From contig CAKZIX010000195.1 in the NCBI GenBank assembly GCA_936936565.1, positions 1 through 35,181 on the forward strand: a stretch of 35,181 nt of DNA, read 5' to 3'. The DNA is from an uncultured Nocardiaceae bacterium. Lineage in GTDB: Bacteria > Actinomycetota > Actinomycetes > Mycobacteriales > Mycobacteriaceae. How positions within the stretch are numbered: the stretch's first letter is position 1; each line of letters opens with the position of its first letter. Of the stretch, positions 1 to 8,384 are shown one piece after another. The notes under the pieces are model-generated. The model searched no databases. It had not been told where the DNA came from and saw nothing but the letters and a program-made list of their open reading frames with translations. The position numbers and the translations under genes are program-made.

Positions 1-10
1 CTTCCGATCT
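1..10. other. Residual Illumina adapter at contig end
   Basis: The first ten bases, CTTCCGATCT, equal the 3' end of the common Illumina TruSeq adapter. At the very start of a sequence this is best read as untrimmed adapter rather than genome, so the true sequence probably begins near base 11 and this is a contig edge. A chance genomic match cannot be excluded. Confidence 0.75.
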
Positions 11-27
11 CAGGGCACCGCACGCTG

Positions 28-57
28 GCGGGGCGTGGCCTACGGGCCGCGCCCCGC
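28..57. terminator. GC-rich hairpin, likely terminator of the hemerythrin gene
   Basis: Arms 28-40 and 45-57 pair over 13 positions with one wobble around the loop TACG. It lies just past the stop of the minus-strand hemerythrin-like gene. No T-run follows, which is common for terminators in high-GC actinobacteria. Folding strength was judged by eye. Confidence 0.6.
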
Positions 58-64
58 TTGCCGT

Positions 65-748
65 TCAGGCCGGAAGCGGTTGTGACGGAATCGATTCGGC
101 ACCGGTTCCGGCCCACAGTGCGGTCCGCTTGCGCTGGTAGGGGCCGCCCATGAAGCGCAGCACGATGAACCGCGGGATCGGCGGCAGGATCTTCGCGAAG
201 TAGGCGTAGGTGTCCGGGTCGACGCCGTCGAGCAGCCAGTGGCCCTGGTCGGCCAGTTCCTTCTTCGTCATCAGCGACAGGAAGCTGTCTTCCCAATTCA
301 GCCAGTCTTGATGCGAAATCGTTTGGGAGACAAGCGGCATCATTTCCCGTTCTTCGTGCTCGAGGTGCGGCAGCAGCACCGACTCCAAGCGGTCCAGCGC
401 CGAGAGCAGCGGCCCCGGAATCCCGTCGGCGCGGTAGCCGGCGGCGGCCTTCTGCAGGGCCTCGACGGCCGGGTTCACCCGCTTGTGCTCGGCGTCCATT
501 GCGTTCAGCAGTTCGTCGAGCGCGCGGTTGCGTTGCCGCACAAGCGGATACAATCCGGAATCCTCGTGACCGTGATGCTCGTGCAGGAAGTTCATCATCC
601 AGTCGACGTGGTCGGCCAGCGCCTGGCGGCGCGCCGCGTCGGGATCGGACTGCAGTGCAACCCGCAGGCGCTTCAGGTCCCGGCGCATCGCGCTGTGCAC
701 GACGCCCATGTTTCGCGTGTCGGCAGGGCCGTTGGGATCGGTCTTCAT
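65..748 (-). CDS. Hemerythrin-like HHE domain protein
   Basis: A 227-residue protein with the hemerythrin/HHE cation-binding pattern: an early His in GVVHSAMRRDL, a HHGHEDSGLYP motif near residue 58, and HLEHEEREMMP near residue 130. These His and Glu/Asp residues on a four-helix bundle would hold a di-iron centre that senses or binds oxygen, nitric oxide or peroxide. The C-terminal 80 residues extend beyond the core and end in a basic, Pro-rich stretch. I chose the ATG at 748; an in-frame TTG at 754 is possible, and neither has a clear ribosome site. The TTG lies within an 11-bp palindrome (749-759, ACTCAATGAGT) that might be an operator. The physiological ligand cannot be told from sequence. 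Confidence 0.85.
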   Translation of the reverse strand: MKTDPNGPADTRNMGVVHSAMRRDLKRLRVALQSDPDAARRQALADHVDWMMNFLHEHHGHEDSGLYPLVRQRNRALDELLNAMDAEHKRVNPAVEALQKAAAGYRADGIPGPLLSALDRLESVLLPHLEHEEREMMPLVSQTISHQDWLNWEDSFLSLMTKKELADQGHWLLDGVDPDTYAYFAKILPPIPRFIVLRFMGGPYQRKRTALWAGTGAESIPSQPLPA

Positions 749-806
749 ACTCAATGAGTGTGCGCGCGCCGCCGGGCGTTCGGGAGAGTAGCGGACTACG
801 CGACTT

Positions 807-2144
807 TCAGCCCAGCCAGTCGAGCACCGAGGCGGCGGTCCAGGATTGCTGCATGCTGCCCAGCGGTGCCCCGGTGAACGGCTCGTAGTACTCGGCGAAG
901 GTGCCGTCGGAGGCTTGGCGCAGCCCTTCGGCCTTGAGCATGAAGGACTTCTCCGCCCATCCGCGCCGGGCGAACGCCCACGAGAACAGCCAGCTCATCA
1001 CCGGCCACACCGGCCCGCGCCAGTATTCGCGCGGGCGGAAGTGTTTGGACACCGGTGACGTGGACGGCGGCAGCCGGTAGCGCAGATCGGGGTGTCCGCA
1101 GAAGCGCGGGCCCTCGAAGGTGCGCATCAGGTGCCGTTCGGTGTCGCGCGCCAAGCCGCCGCACAGCAGCGGCGCGAACATCGCGATGGTCTCGCCCGAC
1201 ATCCAGCGATTCGCCCGCAGGTCGTAGTCCCGGGCCGCGCCGCTGCGCGAATCGGTCGTCGCCACAACGCCTTTGCGGAACCGCTCGCCCCACTCCAGCA
1301 GTTCCCGGATGTCGGCGGTGGGGCAGGAGTACTCCTCGCCGATCTCGGCGAGTACATCGCAGGCCAGCGCGAAGATCGCGCTGACGAAGACGTCTTCGAC
1401 CGCGAAGCTCATCACCGACTGCAACTGGTAGTCGTCGTAGCCGACCTGCCGCATCTGCTCGAGCAGCCACAGGTAGCGGTCGTATTCGAGATCGGTGGGC
1501 CGCTGGCTCAGGTCCGTCACCACCGCGGTGTCGGCCCGCTCGTACGCCGGCACGACGCCGGGCACCACGTTCGCGTAGGCGCGGTCCCAGCGCGGGGAGT
1601 TGTCCATTCCGGACTCCCAGCCGTGATAGATCCGGACCCGGCCGGCCTGCTTCGGGTCGCGCGCATGGGCCAGCCACCGATGCCAGCGCATCAGATCCGG
1701 CCAGCGCCGGTCCAGGAACTCCTCGGCGACGGCCCGGGTGCTGCGCCCGTGCCGCCGTGAATGATCCAGAATCCGTTGCACCGCAATGGCATGCACCGGC
1801 GGCTGCGTGATGCCGGAGGTATCCACCCCCAGCGGAGCCATGGCGGCCAGCTCGCGCGTGCCCCAGCGGGCCGGGCCCGGGAAGTACCCGTCCACGCCGT
1901 TGGCGAACACGATGTGCGGGATCATGCCGTTGCGCCACTGCGCGCTGAGCAAGGTGTCCAGCTCCATTACCGCACGTTCCACACTCAGCGGGGCCAGACC
2001 CACCGCGACGAACGCCGCGTCCCAACTCCACATGTGCGGATACAGCTTGGGCGCGGCGCTGGTCATCGTGCCCAGGTCGTTGCCCCGCAACAGGTACGCG
2101 GCGCGCGCCGCGAGCTGGGTCGGGGTGAATCCTGGATCGCGCAT
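807..2144 (-). CDS. ggh: Glucosylglycerate hydrolase-type GH63 enzyme
   Basis: A 445-residue (alpha/alpha)6-barrel glycosidase of family GH63, most like the mycobacterial glucosylglycerate hydrolase that splits the compatible solute glucosylglycerate into glucose and glycerate. Support: the N-terminal PHMWSWDAAF motif, the acid-bearing GMDNSPRWD motif (Asp181), and C-terminal FAEYYEPFTG (Glu418). These align in position with the catalytic D182 and E419 reported for the Mycolicibacterium hassiacum enzyme. The ATG at 2144 gives a length and numbering that fit that enzyme; a GTG at 2159 would add five residues. In mycobacteria this enzyme mobilises glucosylglycerate on recovery from nitrogen limitation. 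No glucosylglycerate synthesis gene (GpgS/GpgP type) is in this window. A related GH63 specificity, such as mannosylglycerate, remains possible. Confidence 0.8.
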   Translation of the reverse strand: MRDPGFTPTQLAARAAYLLRGNDLGTMTSAAPKLYPHMWSWDAAFVAVGLAPLSVERAVMELDTLLSAQWRNGMIPHIVFANGVDGYFPGPARWGTRELAAMAPLGVDTSGITQPPVHAIAVQRILDHSRRHGRSTRAVAEEFLDRRWPDLMRWHRWLAHARDPKQAGRVRIYHGWESGMDNSPRWDRAYANVVPGVVPAYERADTAVVTDLSQRPTDLEYDRYLWLLEQMRQVGYDDYQLQSVMSFAVEDVFVSAIFALACDVLAEIGEEYSCPTADIRELLEWGERFRKGVVATTDSRSGAARDYDLRANRWMSGETIAMFAPLLCGGLARDTERHLMRTFEGPRFCGHPDLRYRLPPSTSPVSKHFRPREYWRGPVWPVMSWLFSWAFARRGWAEKSFMLKAEGLRQASDGTFAEYYEPFTGAPLGSMQQSWTAASVLDWLG

Positions 2145-2187
2145 CGAATCAGTGTGCACCCGTCGTGTTACGGGCGCCCGTTACGCG

Positions 2188-2979
2188 CTACTTCACCTCG
2201 GTGATGCCGACGGTCGGGAAGAAGAAGCAGGTGCTCGCGCCGTTCTTCACCGTGCCGAAGACCGCGGCCAGCACGGTGCCCTTGCCGGTGTCCACCGGAA
2301 CCGCGCGCACGCCGCCGAACGGTACCGACGCGGCCAGGAAGTTGACGATCGCCCCTTCGACGACCGGGCGCAGCTCGGGCGGCACGGTGGCCGGAACGGC
2401 GCGCATCGCCATCAGCTGCAGGGTGCCCATCGGCACGAAACCGCCCTGGAACGTGTTGATGTTGAACCAGGCGAGCTGCATGCCCGTGGTGTCGGCGCCA
2501 TCCTTGGCCACCCCGTACGGGACGAAGGCGAACATCGTCTCGCCCGGCTTGACGGCACTGAGGTTCTGGCCGAGCACGTTGAGGTTGGGCCAGGGACCGG
2601 GCACGGCACCGGCCACCGCGGGTGCCAGGCCGAAGGGCGCCCCGGTGGTGTTCGAGCAGAACGGCGACGCGGTGGGGTAGAGGAACGGCGCGATGCCGAG
2701 CGCCTTCAACGTTTCGACGGCGGTGTTGTAGGCGTCCAGCGGCGACGCAACCGGCGTCGTCGCCACATCGCCGACCTGCCGGATCGCCTCCGCGGCCTGG
2801 CGACTCACGGAATCCAGCGGCGCCGACTGCAGCGCGGTGGTCAACGGGGTCGGCGCCGGCGGCGGATCTGCCGGTGCGGCTGCCGGGGACAACAGCGCGG
2901 CGCTTGCGGCGACGGCGGCCACGGTGACGGCCTGTGCACAGCGATGCGACAACGAACGGCGAGACAACGATCCGGACAT
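2188..2979 (-). CDS. Secreted protein of unknown function
   Basis: A 263-residue protein with a Sec-type signal peptide: basic start (SRRSLSHR), hydrophobic Ala/Val-rich stretch at about 15-35, and a likely AxA cleavage near AAAPADP. The mature part opens Pro-rich and then forms a mixed domain with only two cysteines (about residues 108 and 253), able to form one disulfide once exported. No catalytic motif is visible and I cannot name the family. The ATG at 2979 is preceded by purine-rich GGAGTTGGAGT. The gene stands alone, about 43 bases ahead of the glycosidase gene on the same strand, so read-through is possible. Three phased TGTGA repeats lie just upstream. Confidence 0.75.
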   Translation of the reverse strand: MSGSLSRRSLSHRCAQAVTVAAVAASAALLSPAAAPADPPPAPTPLTTALQSAPLDSVSRQAAEAIRQVGDVATTPVASPLDAYNTAVETLKALGIAPFLYPTASPFCSNTTGAPFGLAPAVAGAVPGPWPNLNVLGQNLSAVKPGETMFAFVPYGVAKDGADTTGMQLAWFNINTFQGGFVPMGTLQLMAMRAVPATVPPELRPVVEGAIVNFLAASVPFGGVRAVPVDTGKGTVLAAVFGTVKNGASTCFFFPTVGITEVK

Positions 2980-3007
2980 ACTCCAACTCCCAGTCGCGTG
3001 TTAAGGA

Positions 3008-3034
3008 TGTGACTAGTGTGATCAATGTGACAGC
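3008..3034. promoter_or_regulatory. Three phased TGTGA repeats upstream of the secreted-protein gene
   Basis: TGTGA occurs at 3008, 3017 and 3026, exactly nine bases apart, as TGTGAYNNN units. They sit 29-55 bases before the start codon at 2979, where a regulator would contact the promoter. The regulator is unknown. The nearby 238-base gap (2980-3217) shows no gene. Confidence 0.3.
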
Positions 3035-3217
3035 AGTAGGGCAAGTCACGATTTCGGCGCCCCGGCGTGTCGCGGTGAAGTGGCGTCGTGGCCGCTCCGC
3101 CGCCCATCGCGTGGTAACGGTCACCGGTGCCGCCTGTTCGCGTGGCCTGGGACGTCCCCGGACAGAAGTCCATGATCACGGCGCGCCGGGGGATCGGGCG
3201 GGCGGCAGAATCGGGGT

Positions 3218-3895
3218 ATGCGACCGCTTGCTCTTGTTACCGGTGCCAGCCGCGGTCTTGGTGCCGCCATTGCTCGCGAACTGGCGGCCACGCACGAGCT
3301 GATGCTCGGGGCTCGCAGTGCGTCGGCGCTGGACTCGATCGTTGCCGAATTGCCCGGCGCCACGGCCTGGCCGGTCGAGCTCACCGACGCCGACGCGGTG
3401 GCAGCCGCGGTGACGGGCATCGAGCGCCTCGACGTGCTGGTACACAACGCCGCCGCGGCACCTCGGGGCGACATCTCCGAAACGCCGGCCGCGGTCTGGC
3501 GCAGTGCCTTCGACACGAACGTCGTTGCGGTCGCGGAACTGACCCGCCTGCTGTTGCCCGCGTTACGGGCGGCCAAAGGGCATGTGGTGCTGATCAATTC
3601 CGGTGCCGGGCTGAGCGTGCGCCCGACCTGGGGCGCCTACGCCGCAACGAAGTTCGCGCTGCGCGCGTTCGGCGACGCGCTGCGCCAGGAAGAACCGTTG
3701 CTGCGAGTCACTTCTATCCACCCCGGGCGCATCGACACCGAAATGCAAAGGCAGATGCGCGCTTTCGAGGGCCGCGATTACAATCCCGACGAATTCCTCA
3801 CGGCCGCAACGGTTGCCCGAGTCGTACGGCAAGCGATCGATACCCCGGCCGACGCACACCCGACGGAGATCGTCCTACGTCCGGCGCCGCGCTGA
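3218..3895 (+). CDS. Short-chain dehydrogenase/reductase
   Basis: A 225-residue classical SDR oxidoreductase. The cofactor-binding TGASRGLG lies at residues 8-15, the NNAG-like element reads HNAAAAP at 76-82, and the active site has Ser128, Tyr141 and Lys145 (YAATK). Arg12 and Arg33 in the N-terminal half fit NADP(H) better than NAD(H). The short length, with the C-terminal part reduced, matches actinobacterial SDRs of unknown substrate. The ATG at 3218 has only a weak upstream GGGG. The gene is convergent with the lipoprotein gene (30-base gap) and has no operon partner. The substrate cannot be inferred. Confidence 0.9.
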   Translation: MRPLALVTGASRGLGAAIARELAATHELMLGARSASALDSIVAELPGATAWPVELTDADAVAAAVTGIERLDVLVHNAAAAPRGDISETPAAVWRSAFDTNVVAVAELTRLLLPALRAAKGHVVLINSGAGLSVRPTWGAYAATKFALRAFGDALRQEEPLLRVTSIHPGRIDTEMQRQMRAFEGRDYNPDEFLTAATVARVVRQAIDTPADAHPTEIVLRPAPR

Positions 3896-3925
3896 CGGCA
3901 GACCCTTGCCGCAGCCAGACCGTGG

Positions 3926-4975
3926 TCAGACGCAGCCGGGGAGTTGCTTGGCGGCCGCCTGCGGCACCGTGAACTTCGACGTGCAGGCGATCGTGAAATT
4001 GGTGTCCAGGTGCACCCACACCCCGTCGCTGATGCGGTACACGTACAGCGCATAGATCGGCCTCGGGGCGCCGGGCTCTTGGGCGATCGTGCCCATCGCG
4101 TACTGGTCGACGCAGGCCACGCCGGCCAATTGCAACGGCTTGACGAAGCGCGCGCCCTCGTAGCCGTGCGGCGGGATCTTGGCCACCAGATCGGCCTCGT
4201 CCACCGTGGCGCAGTAGTTGTTCGGCGGCTGGGTATCGGTGACCGGCGCCGGGACGCCCGTGTCGTTGATGGTGGTTCCGGTCAGCCGGAAAGTCACCAC
4301 GACTGGACCGCCGGTGGGGTTCGCGCTCGGATCGCTGCCCTGCAGCCAGCGGTAGCGCACGTCGACGCTGGCGTTCGTCGACCCGACGACCTGGGTGTAG
4401 CTCGTCGGCTTGGGTGTGGCGGTACGCAGGAAGCCGTCCTTGTTGAAGAACAGCACGTGGTAGGGCGAACTGGCGGTGGCGCCGGGCGTCTCGGCGAGGA
4501 CCCACAGCAGCTCCGGGCACGAACCGACGGGTGCGTCGGTGCCGGTGCGGGCCCGCCACGGCTGATTGCCGCCGGCGGTGTTGCCGAGGCCGGCGAGCGC
4601 GCGTGCGACCTCGGCGGACCCCACGTCGACACACTTGCCGTTGCCGCTGGTCGTCGGCAGCGCGGGCGCCGGATTCCCACCCGGCCGGCCCGGCTGGCCG
4701 TTCCCACCTGGCTGGCCCGGCTGGCCGTTGCCGCCCGGCGCACCATTGCCGCCGGGCTGACCCGGTCGCTGGTCGCCACCCGGTTGCCCGGGCTGGTCGG
4801 TCGCGTTCTGCGCGGTGGCACCCGGTTGCCCGGGGCTGCCCGGTTGCCCGCTCGGCACCGATTGGCTGGTCGTCGAGGGGCTGGCGGCGGTACCGTCGTC
4901 ACTGCCACAGCCGCCGACAAGGACGGCGGCGGCGATCAGCGCCGGGGCCGCCCAGGCACGCGAGAAGGAAGTCAT
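3926..4975 (-). CDS. Lipoprotein with collagen-like Gly-Pro-Gln repeats
   Basis: A 349-residue putative lipoprotein. Hydrophobic residues 9-22 end in a lipobox with Cys23 (VLVGGC), followed by a Ser/Thr linker. Residues about 45-112 are a low-complexity GQPG/GGNGQPG repeat, then a globular domain of about 235 residues with five or six cysteines suited to disulfides outside the membrane. The ATG at 4975 is chosen because it starts a proper signal sequence; the frame stays open upstream only as a shadow of leuS. In M. tuberculosis a secreted proline-rich antigen (Mtc28, Rv0040c) occupies the same place next to leuS. The position and repeat-rich start agree, but I cannot show homology of the globular part. 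Confidence 0.8.
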   Translation of the reverse strand: MTSFSRAWAAPALIAAAVLVGGCGSDDGTAASPSTTSQSVPSGQPGSPGQPGATAQNATDQPGQPGGDQRPGQPGGNGAPGGNGQPGQPGGNGQPGRPGGNPAPALPTTSGNGKCVDVGSAEVARALAGLGNTAGGNQPWRARTGTDAPVGSCPELLWVLAETPGATASSPYHVLFFNKDGFLRTATPKPTSYTQVVGSTNASVDVRYRWLQGSDPSANPTGGPVVVTFRLTGTTINDTGVPAPVTDTQPPNNYCATVDEADLVAKIPPHGYEGARFVKPLQLAGVACVDQYAMGTIAQEPGAPRPIYALYVYRISDGVWVHLDTNFTIACTSKFTVPQAAAKQLPGCV

Positions 4976-5070
4976 ACCGTTGTCGTCGCAACGAAATCGG
5001 GCCGGGTTACGCCCCACTTCTGGGGGCACGTCGGTAGCCACGGGTGCCGCGTCCGGCTGATCGAGCCGGT

Positions 5071-7866
5071 TCAGAGGACGATGTTCACCATCTTGCCCGG
5101 CACCACGATCACCTTGCGCGGCGCCTTGCCGTCCACCAGCGCGACGATCTTCTCGTCGGCCAGCGCCGCCTGCTGCACCGCGTCCGGTGCGGCGCCGGCG
5201 GGCACCGTGACGCGGCTGCGCACCTTGCCGTTGACCTGGATCGGATATTCGACGGTGTCTTCGGCCAGCCACTTTTCCTCGGCAACCGGGAACGGCCCGG
5301 ACACCAGCGAGTCGCTGTGCCCCAGGCGTTCCCACAGCTCCTCGGCCAGGTGCGGGGCCACCGGCGCCACCATCAGCACCAGCGGCTCGACGAGCGCGCG
5401 CGGTGCACCGTTCGGATATTCCTTGGTGAGGTGGTTGTTCAATTCGATGAGCTTGGCGATCGCGGTGTTGTCGCGCATCGCCGCCCAGTCGCCGCGCACG
5501 CCGTCGATCGTCTTGTGCAGCAGGCGAATCGACGACTCGGCGGGATCGTCGGCGGTGACCCGCACGGCGCCGGTCTCCTCGTCGACCACGACGCGCCACA
5601 GCCGCTGCAGGAAGCGGTTGGCGCCGACGACGTCTTTGGTGGCCCACGGCCGGGACTGATCCAGGGGGCCCATCGACATTTCGTACACGCGCAGCGTGTC
5701 GGCGCCGAAGTCGTCGCAAATCTGGTCCGGCGCAACGGAATTCTTGAGCGACTTGCCCATCTTCCCGTACTCCTGGAACACCTCGACCGGGGCGCCGCCC
5801 GCGGCGCCGGCATCCAGGAAGAACTTTCCGTCGCGTTCGACCACCTCGTCGGCCGGCACGTAGACCCCGCGCGCGTCGGTGTAGGCGAATGCCTGAATGT
5901 AGCCCTGGTTGAACAACTTTCGGTATGGCTCGTGCGAGCTCACGTAGCCCAGGTCGTACAGCACCTTCTGCCAGAAGCGGCTGTACAGCAGGTGCAGCAC
6001 CGCATGCTCCACGCCGCCGACGTACAGATCCACGCCACCGGGATCGGCCGGGCCGTGCACCTGCGGCCGCGGACCGGTCCAGTACTCCTCGTTCTCCTTG
6101 GCGCAGAACACCTCCGAGTTTGTCGGGTCGATGTAGCGCAGCTGGTACCAGGAGCTACCCGCCCAGTTCGGCATGACGTTGGTGTCGCGGCGGTACTTCT
6201 TGACGCCGTCGCCGAGATCGAGCTCGACGTGCACCCAGTCGGTCGCCTTGGCCAGCGGCGGCGACGGCTCGGAATCGGCGTCGTCGGGGTCGAAGGTGAC
6301 CGGCGCGAAGTCGTCGAGCGGCGGAAGTTCCACCGGCAGCATCGATTCGGGTACTGCGTGCGGCTGATCCTGCTCGTCGTAGACGATCGGGAACGGCTCG
6401 CCCCAGTATCGCTGCCGCGCGAACAGCCAGTCGCGCAGCTTGTACTGCACGGTGCCGGTGCCGTGCCCGTCCGCCTCCAGCTGCGCGATCACGCGGGCCT
6501 TGGCGGCCTCGACGTCGAGGCCGTCCAGATAGCCGGAGTTGACCAGCACGCCGTCGCCGGTGTGTGCGCCGTCGCTGACATCCCCGCCGGAGATCACCTC
6601 GACGATCGGCAGCCCGAAGACCGTCGCGAACTCGTGGTCGCGCTCGTCGTGGCCGGGCACCGCCATGATCGCGCCGGTGCCGTAGCCGACCAGCACATAG
6701 TCGGCGGTGAACGCCGGAACCGGTTGTCCGGTAACCGGATTGGTGACATACGCACCCAGGAAGACGCCGGTCTTCGCTTTGCTTTCTTGCCGCTCGAGGT
6801 CGCTCTTGGCCGCGATCGCCGTGCGGTAGGCGGCCACCGCGTCACGTGGCGAAGCGGCGCCGTAGGTCCAGCGCTCGTCCACGCCGTCGGGCCAGGCGTC
6901 GGCGACGAGCTGGTCGACCAGCTCGTGCTCGGGCGCCAGCACGACGTACGTCGCACCGAACAGCGTGTCCGGGCGGGTGGTGAACACCTCGACCGCGTCG
7001 AACCGGACCTGCGCGCCGCGCGAGCGCCCGATCCAGTTGCGCTGCATGGCCTTCACCTTGTCCGGCCAGTCCAGCGCGTCGAGGTCGTCGACGAGGCGGT
7101 CGGAGTAGGCGGTGATGCGCATCATCCACTGCCGCAACCGCTTCCGGAACACCGGGAAGTTACCGCGCTCGCTGCGGCCGTCCGGGGTGACCTCTTCGTT
7201 GGCCAGCACGGTGCCCAGCCCGGGGCACCAGTTGACCATCGAATCCGACAGGTACACAAGGCGTTCGGAATCGATACGGGCGCGCTGCTCGGCCGCCGAC
7301 AACCCCGCCCACGCCGGATCGGCCGACAGCTCGCGCACCAGCTCCGAGATCGGCCGCGCCCGGCCGGCCCGCTCGTCGTACCAGGAGTTGTAGATCTGCA
7401 GGAAGATCCACTGCGTCCAGCGGTAGTAGTCCGGGTCGGTGGTCGCGAACGAGCGCCGGTCGTCGTGGCCCAGACCCAGGCGCCCCAGCTGGCGCTGCAT
7501 GTTCGCGATGTTGGCCTCGGTGGTGACCCGAGGATGCGTGCCCGTCTGCACCGCGTACTGCTCGGCGGGCAGGCCGAAGGCGTCGAAACCGAGGGCGTGC
7601 AGCACGTTGTGCCCGAGCATGCGGTGGTACCGCGCGAACACGTCGGTCGCGATGTAGCCCAGCGGGTGCCCGACGTGCAGGCCCGCACCCGACGGGTACG
7701 GGAACATGTCCTGCACGAACATCTTGTCCGCCGGGGTGGGCCCCGCCAGGTCGCCCGTCGGGTTCGGGGCGTGGAACACGCCGTTGTCCGCCCAGCGCTG
7801 CTGCCAGCGACGTTCGATGTCGTTGGCTAGTTCGGCGGTGTATCGATGGTGTGTGTCCGGCTGCAC
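5071..7866 (-). CDS. leuS: Leucyl-tRNA synthetase
   Basis: A class Ia aminoacyl-tRNA synthetase of about 931 residues that charges tRNA-Leu. The HIGH signature reads HVGH at 64-67 after PYPSGAGL, and the KMSKS loop reads KMGKS near 701-705, a variant I recall from actinobacterial LeuRS. Between them lies the CP1 editing domain (GTGAIMAVPGHDERD). The end KMVNIVL is typical of the family. The GTG at 7866 starts the protein just before the conserved HRYTAELANDIERRWQQ; the frame is open further upstream only because of high GC. A TAATCT -10 element ends seven bases before the GTG, suggesting a leaderless mRNA. The gene is divergent from the SdpI-like gene with 25 bases between starts. Confidence 0.97.
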   Translation of the reverse strand: MQPDTHHRYTAELANDIERRWQQRWADNGVFHAPNPTGDLAGPTPADKMFVQDMFPYPSGAGLHVGHPLGYIATDVFARYHRMLGHNVLHALGFDAFGLPAEQYAVQTGTHPRVTTEANIANMQRQLGRLGLGHDDRRSFATTDPDYYRWTQWIFLQIYNSWYDERAGRARPISELVRELSADPAWAGLSAAEQRARIDSERLVYLSDSMVNWCPGLGTVLANEEVTPDGRSERGNFPVFRKRLRQWMMRITAYSDRLVDDLDALDWPDKVKAMQRNWIGRSRGAQVRFDAVEVFTTRPDTLFGATYVVLAPEHELVDQLVADAWPDGVDERWTYGAASPRDAVAAYRTAIAAKSDLERQESKAKTGVFLGAYVTNPVTGQPVPAFTADYVLVGYGTGAIMAVPGHDERDHEFATVFGLPIVEVISGGDVSDGAHTGDGVLVNSGYLDGLDVEAAKARVIAQLEADGHGTGTVQYKLRDWLFARQRYWGEPFPIVYDEQDQPHAVPESMLPVELPPLDDFAPVTFDPDDADSEPSPPLAKATDWVHVELDLGDGVKKYRRDTNVMPNWAGSSWYQLRYIDPTNSEVFCAKENEEYWTGPRPQVHGPADPGGVDLYVGGVEHAVLHLLYSRFWQKVLYDLGYVSSHEPYRKLFNQGYIQAFAYTDARGVYVPADEVVERDGKFFLDAGAAGGAPVEVFQEYGKMGKSLKNSVAPDQICDDFGADTLRVYEMSMGPLDQSRPWATKDVVGANRFLQRLWRVVVDEETGAVRVTADDPAESSIRLLHKTIDGVRGDWAAMRDNTAIAKLIELNNHLTKEYPNGAPRALVEPLVLMVAPVAPHLAEELWERLGHSDSLVSGPFPVAEEKWLAEDTVEYPIQVNGKVRSRVTVPAGAAPDAVQQAALADEKIVALVDGKAPRKVIVVPGKMVNIVL

Positions 7867-7872
7867 GGGCCC

Positions 7873-7879
7873 TAGATTA
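7873..7879. promoter_or_regulatory. Overlapping divergent -10 elements between leuS and the SdpI-like gene
   Basis: The AT-rich TAGATTA in the 25-base gap contains TAGATT on the plus strand (7873-7878) and TAATCT on the minus strand (7874-7879), both fitting TANNNT. Each is placed to start transcription at or a few bases before its GTG (7892 and 7866). One sequence may therefore serve both genes. No transcript data support this. Confidence 0.5.
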
Positions 7880-7891
7880 TCCTGGTCGATT

Positions 7892-8287
7892 GTGTCGATT
7901 ATCGCCGTGGTCCTGCTCGTGCTCGCGCTGCTCGTCGGCGGTGTCGGGATCGCCGCGACGGCCGGAAAGCTGCCGCGCAACCGCTTCGTCGGGGTCCGCA
8001 CGCCGGCCGCGCTGCGCGACGACGAGTCCTTCCGTTTGGCCAACCGCATCGCCGCGCCGACGCTGCTCGCCGCCGGGGTGCTGTTGACGATCGCCGCCTC
8101 CGGACTGGCCGGGATCGGCGGCATCCTCGGCATCGCGATCGCCGTCGGCGCCGTCGTCACCGCAATTGTGGTGGCCGGGATGGGCGCCTCGCTGGGGACC
8201 AAGGCCGCCACGGCCGCGGCGCCGGTCGGTGGCTGCGGACAGGCCTGCGCCGGTTGCAGCCTCAAGGCCACCTGCGAACCTGGCTGA
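7892..8287 (+). CDS. SdpI-family membrane protein with Cys-rich tail
   Basis: A 131-residue membrane protein with about three helices. The signature GKLPRNRFVGVRTPAAL (26-42) followed by FRLANRIAAP is that of the SdpI family, whose Bacillus founder gives immunity to the toxin SdpC and signals to its regulator. Unusually, the soluble tail carries Cys115, Cys119, Cys122 and Cys128 (CGQACAGCSLKATC), a CX3CX2CX5C pattern that could bind a metal or Fe-S cluster. I chose the GTG at 7892, in the gap after leuS, as it begins at the first helix; longer starts would lie antisense in leuS. It heads a run of four membrane-protein genes. No SdpC-like toxin is visible. Confidence 0.8.
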   Translation: MSIIAVVLLVLALLVGGVGIAATAGKLPRNRFVGVRTPAALRDDESFRLANRIAAPTLLAAGVLLTIAASGLAGIGGILGIAIAVGAVVTAIVVAGMGASLGTKAATAAAPVGGCGQACAGCSLKATCEPG

Positions 8288-8384
8288 ACCGATACTGTCT
8301 CGAGCCGGTTTTCGACTGGTTGGCGGCCCAGTCGCGCTGTTACCGTGAGCCTTCCGAAGCAACCGAGCGCGAATCGAGAACGTC

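Noticed and set aside
2463..2490. Plus-strand TGAACC, 16 bases, CGTGGT resembling a SigL promoter
   Set aside because: It lies inside the secreted-protein gene, antisense, with no suitable gene downstream for over 700 bases. Probably chance.
5043..5070. TGAACC on the minus strand just after leuS, upstream of the lipoprotein
   Set aside because: The TGA is the leuS stop codon, and at 16 bases the -10 reads CGCGGC, lacking the needed CGT.
5044..7830. 928-residue open frame antisense to leuS
   Set aside because: Composition is Arg/Val/His-rich shadow sequence and leuS on the other strand is certain. Long antisense frames are expected at this GC content.
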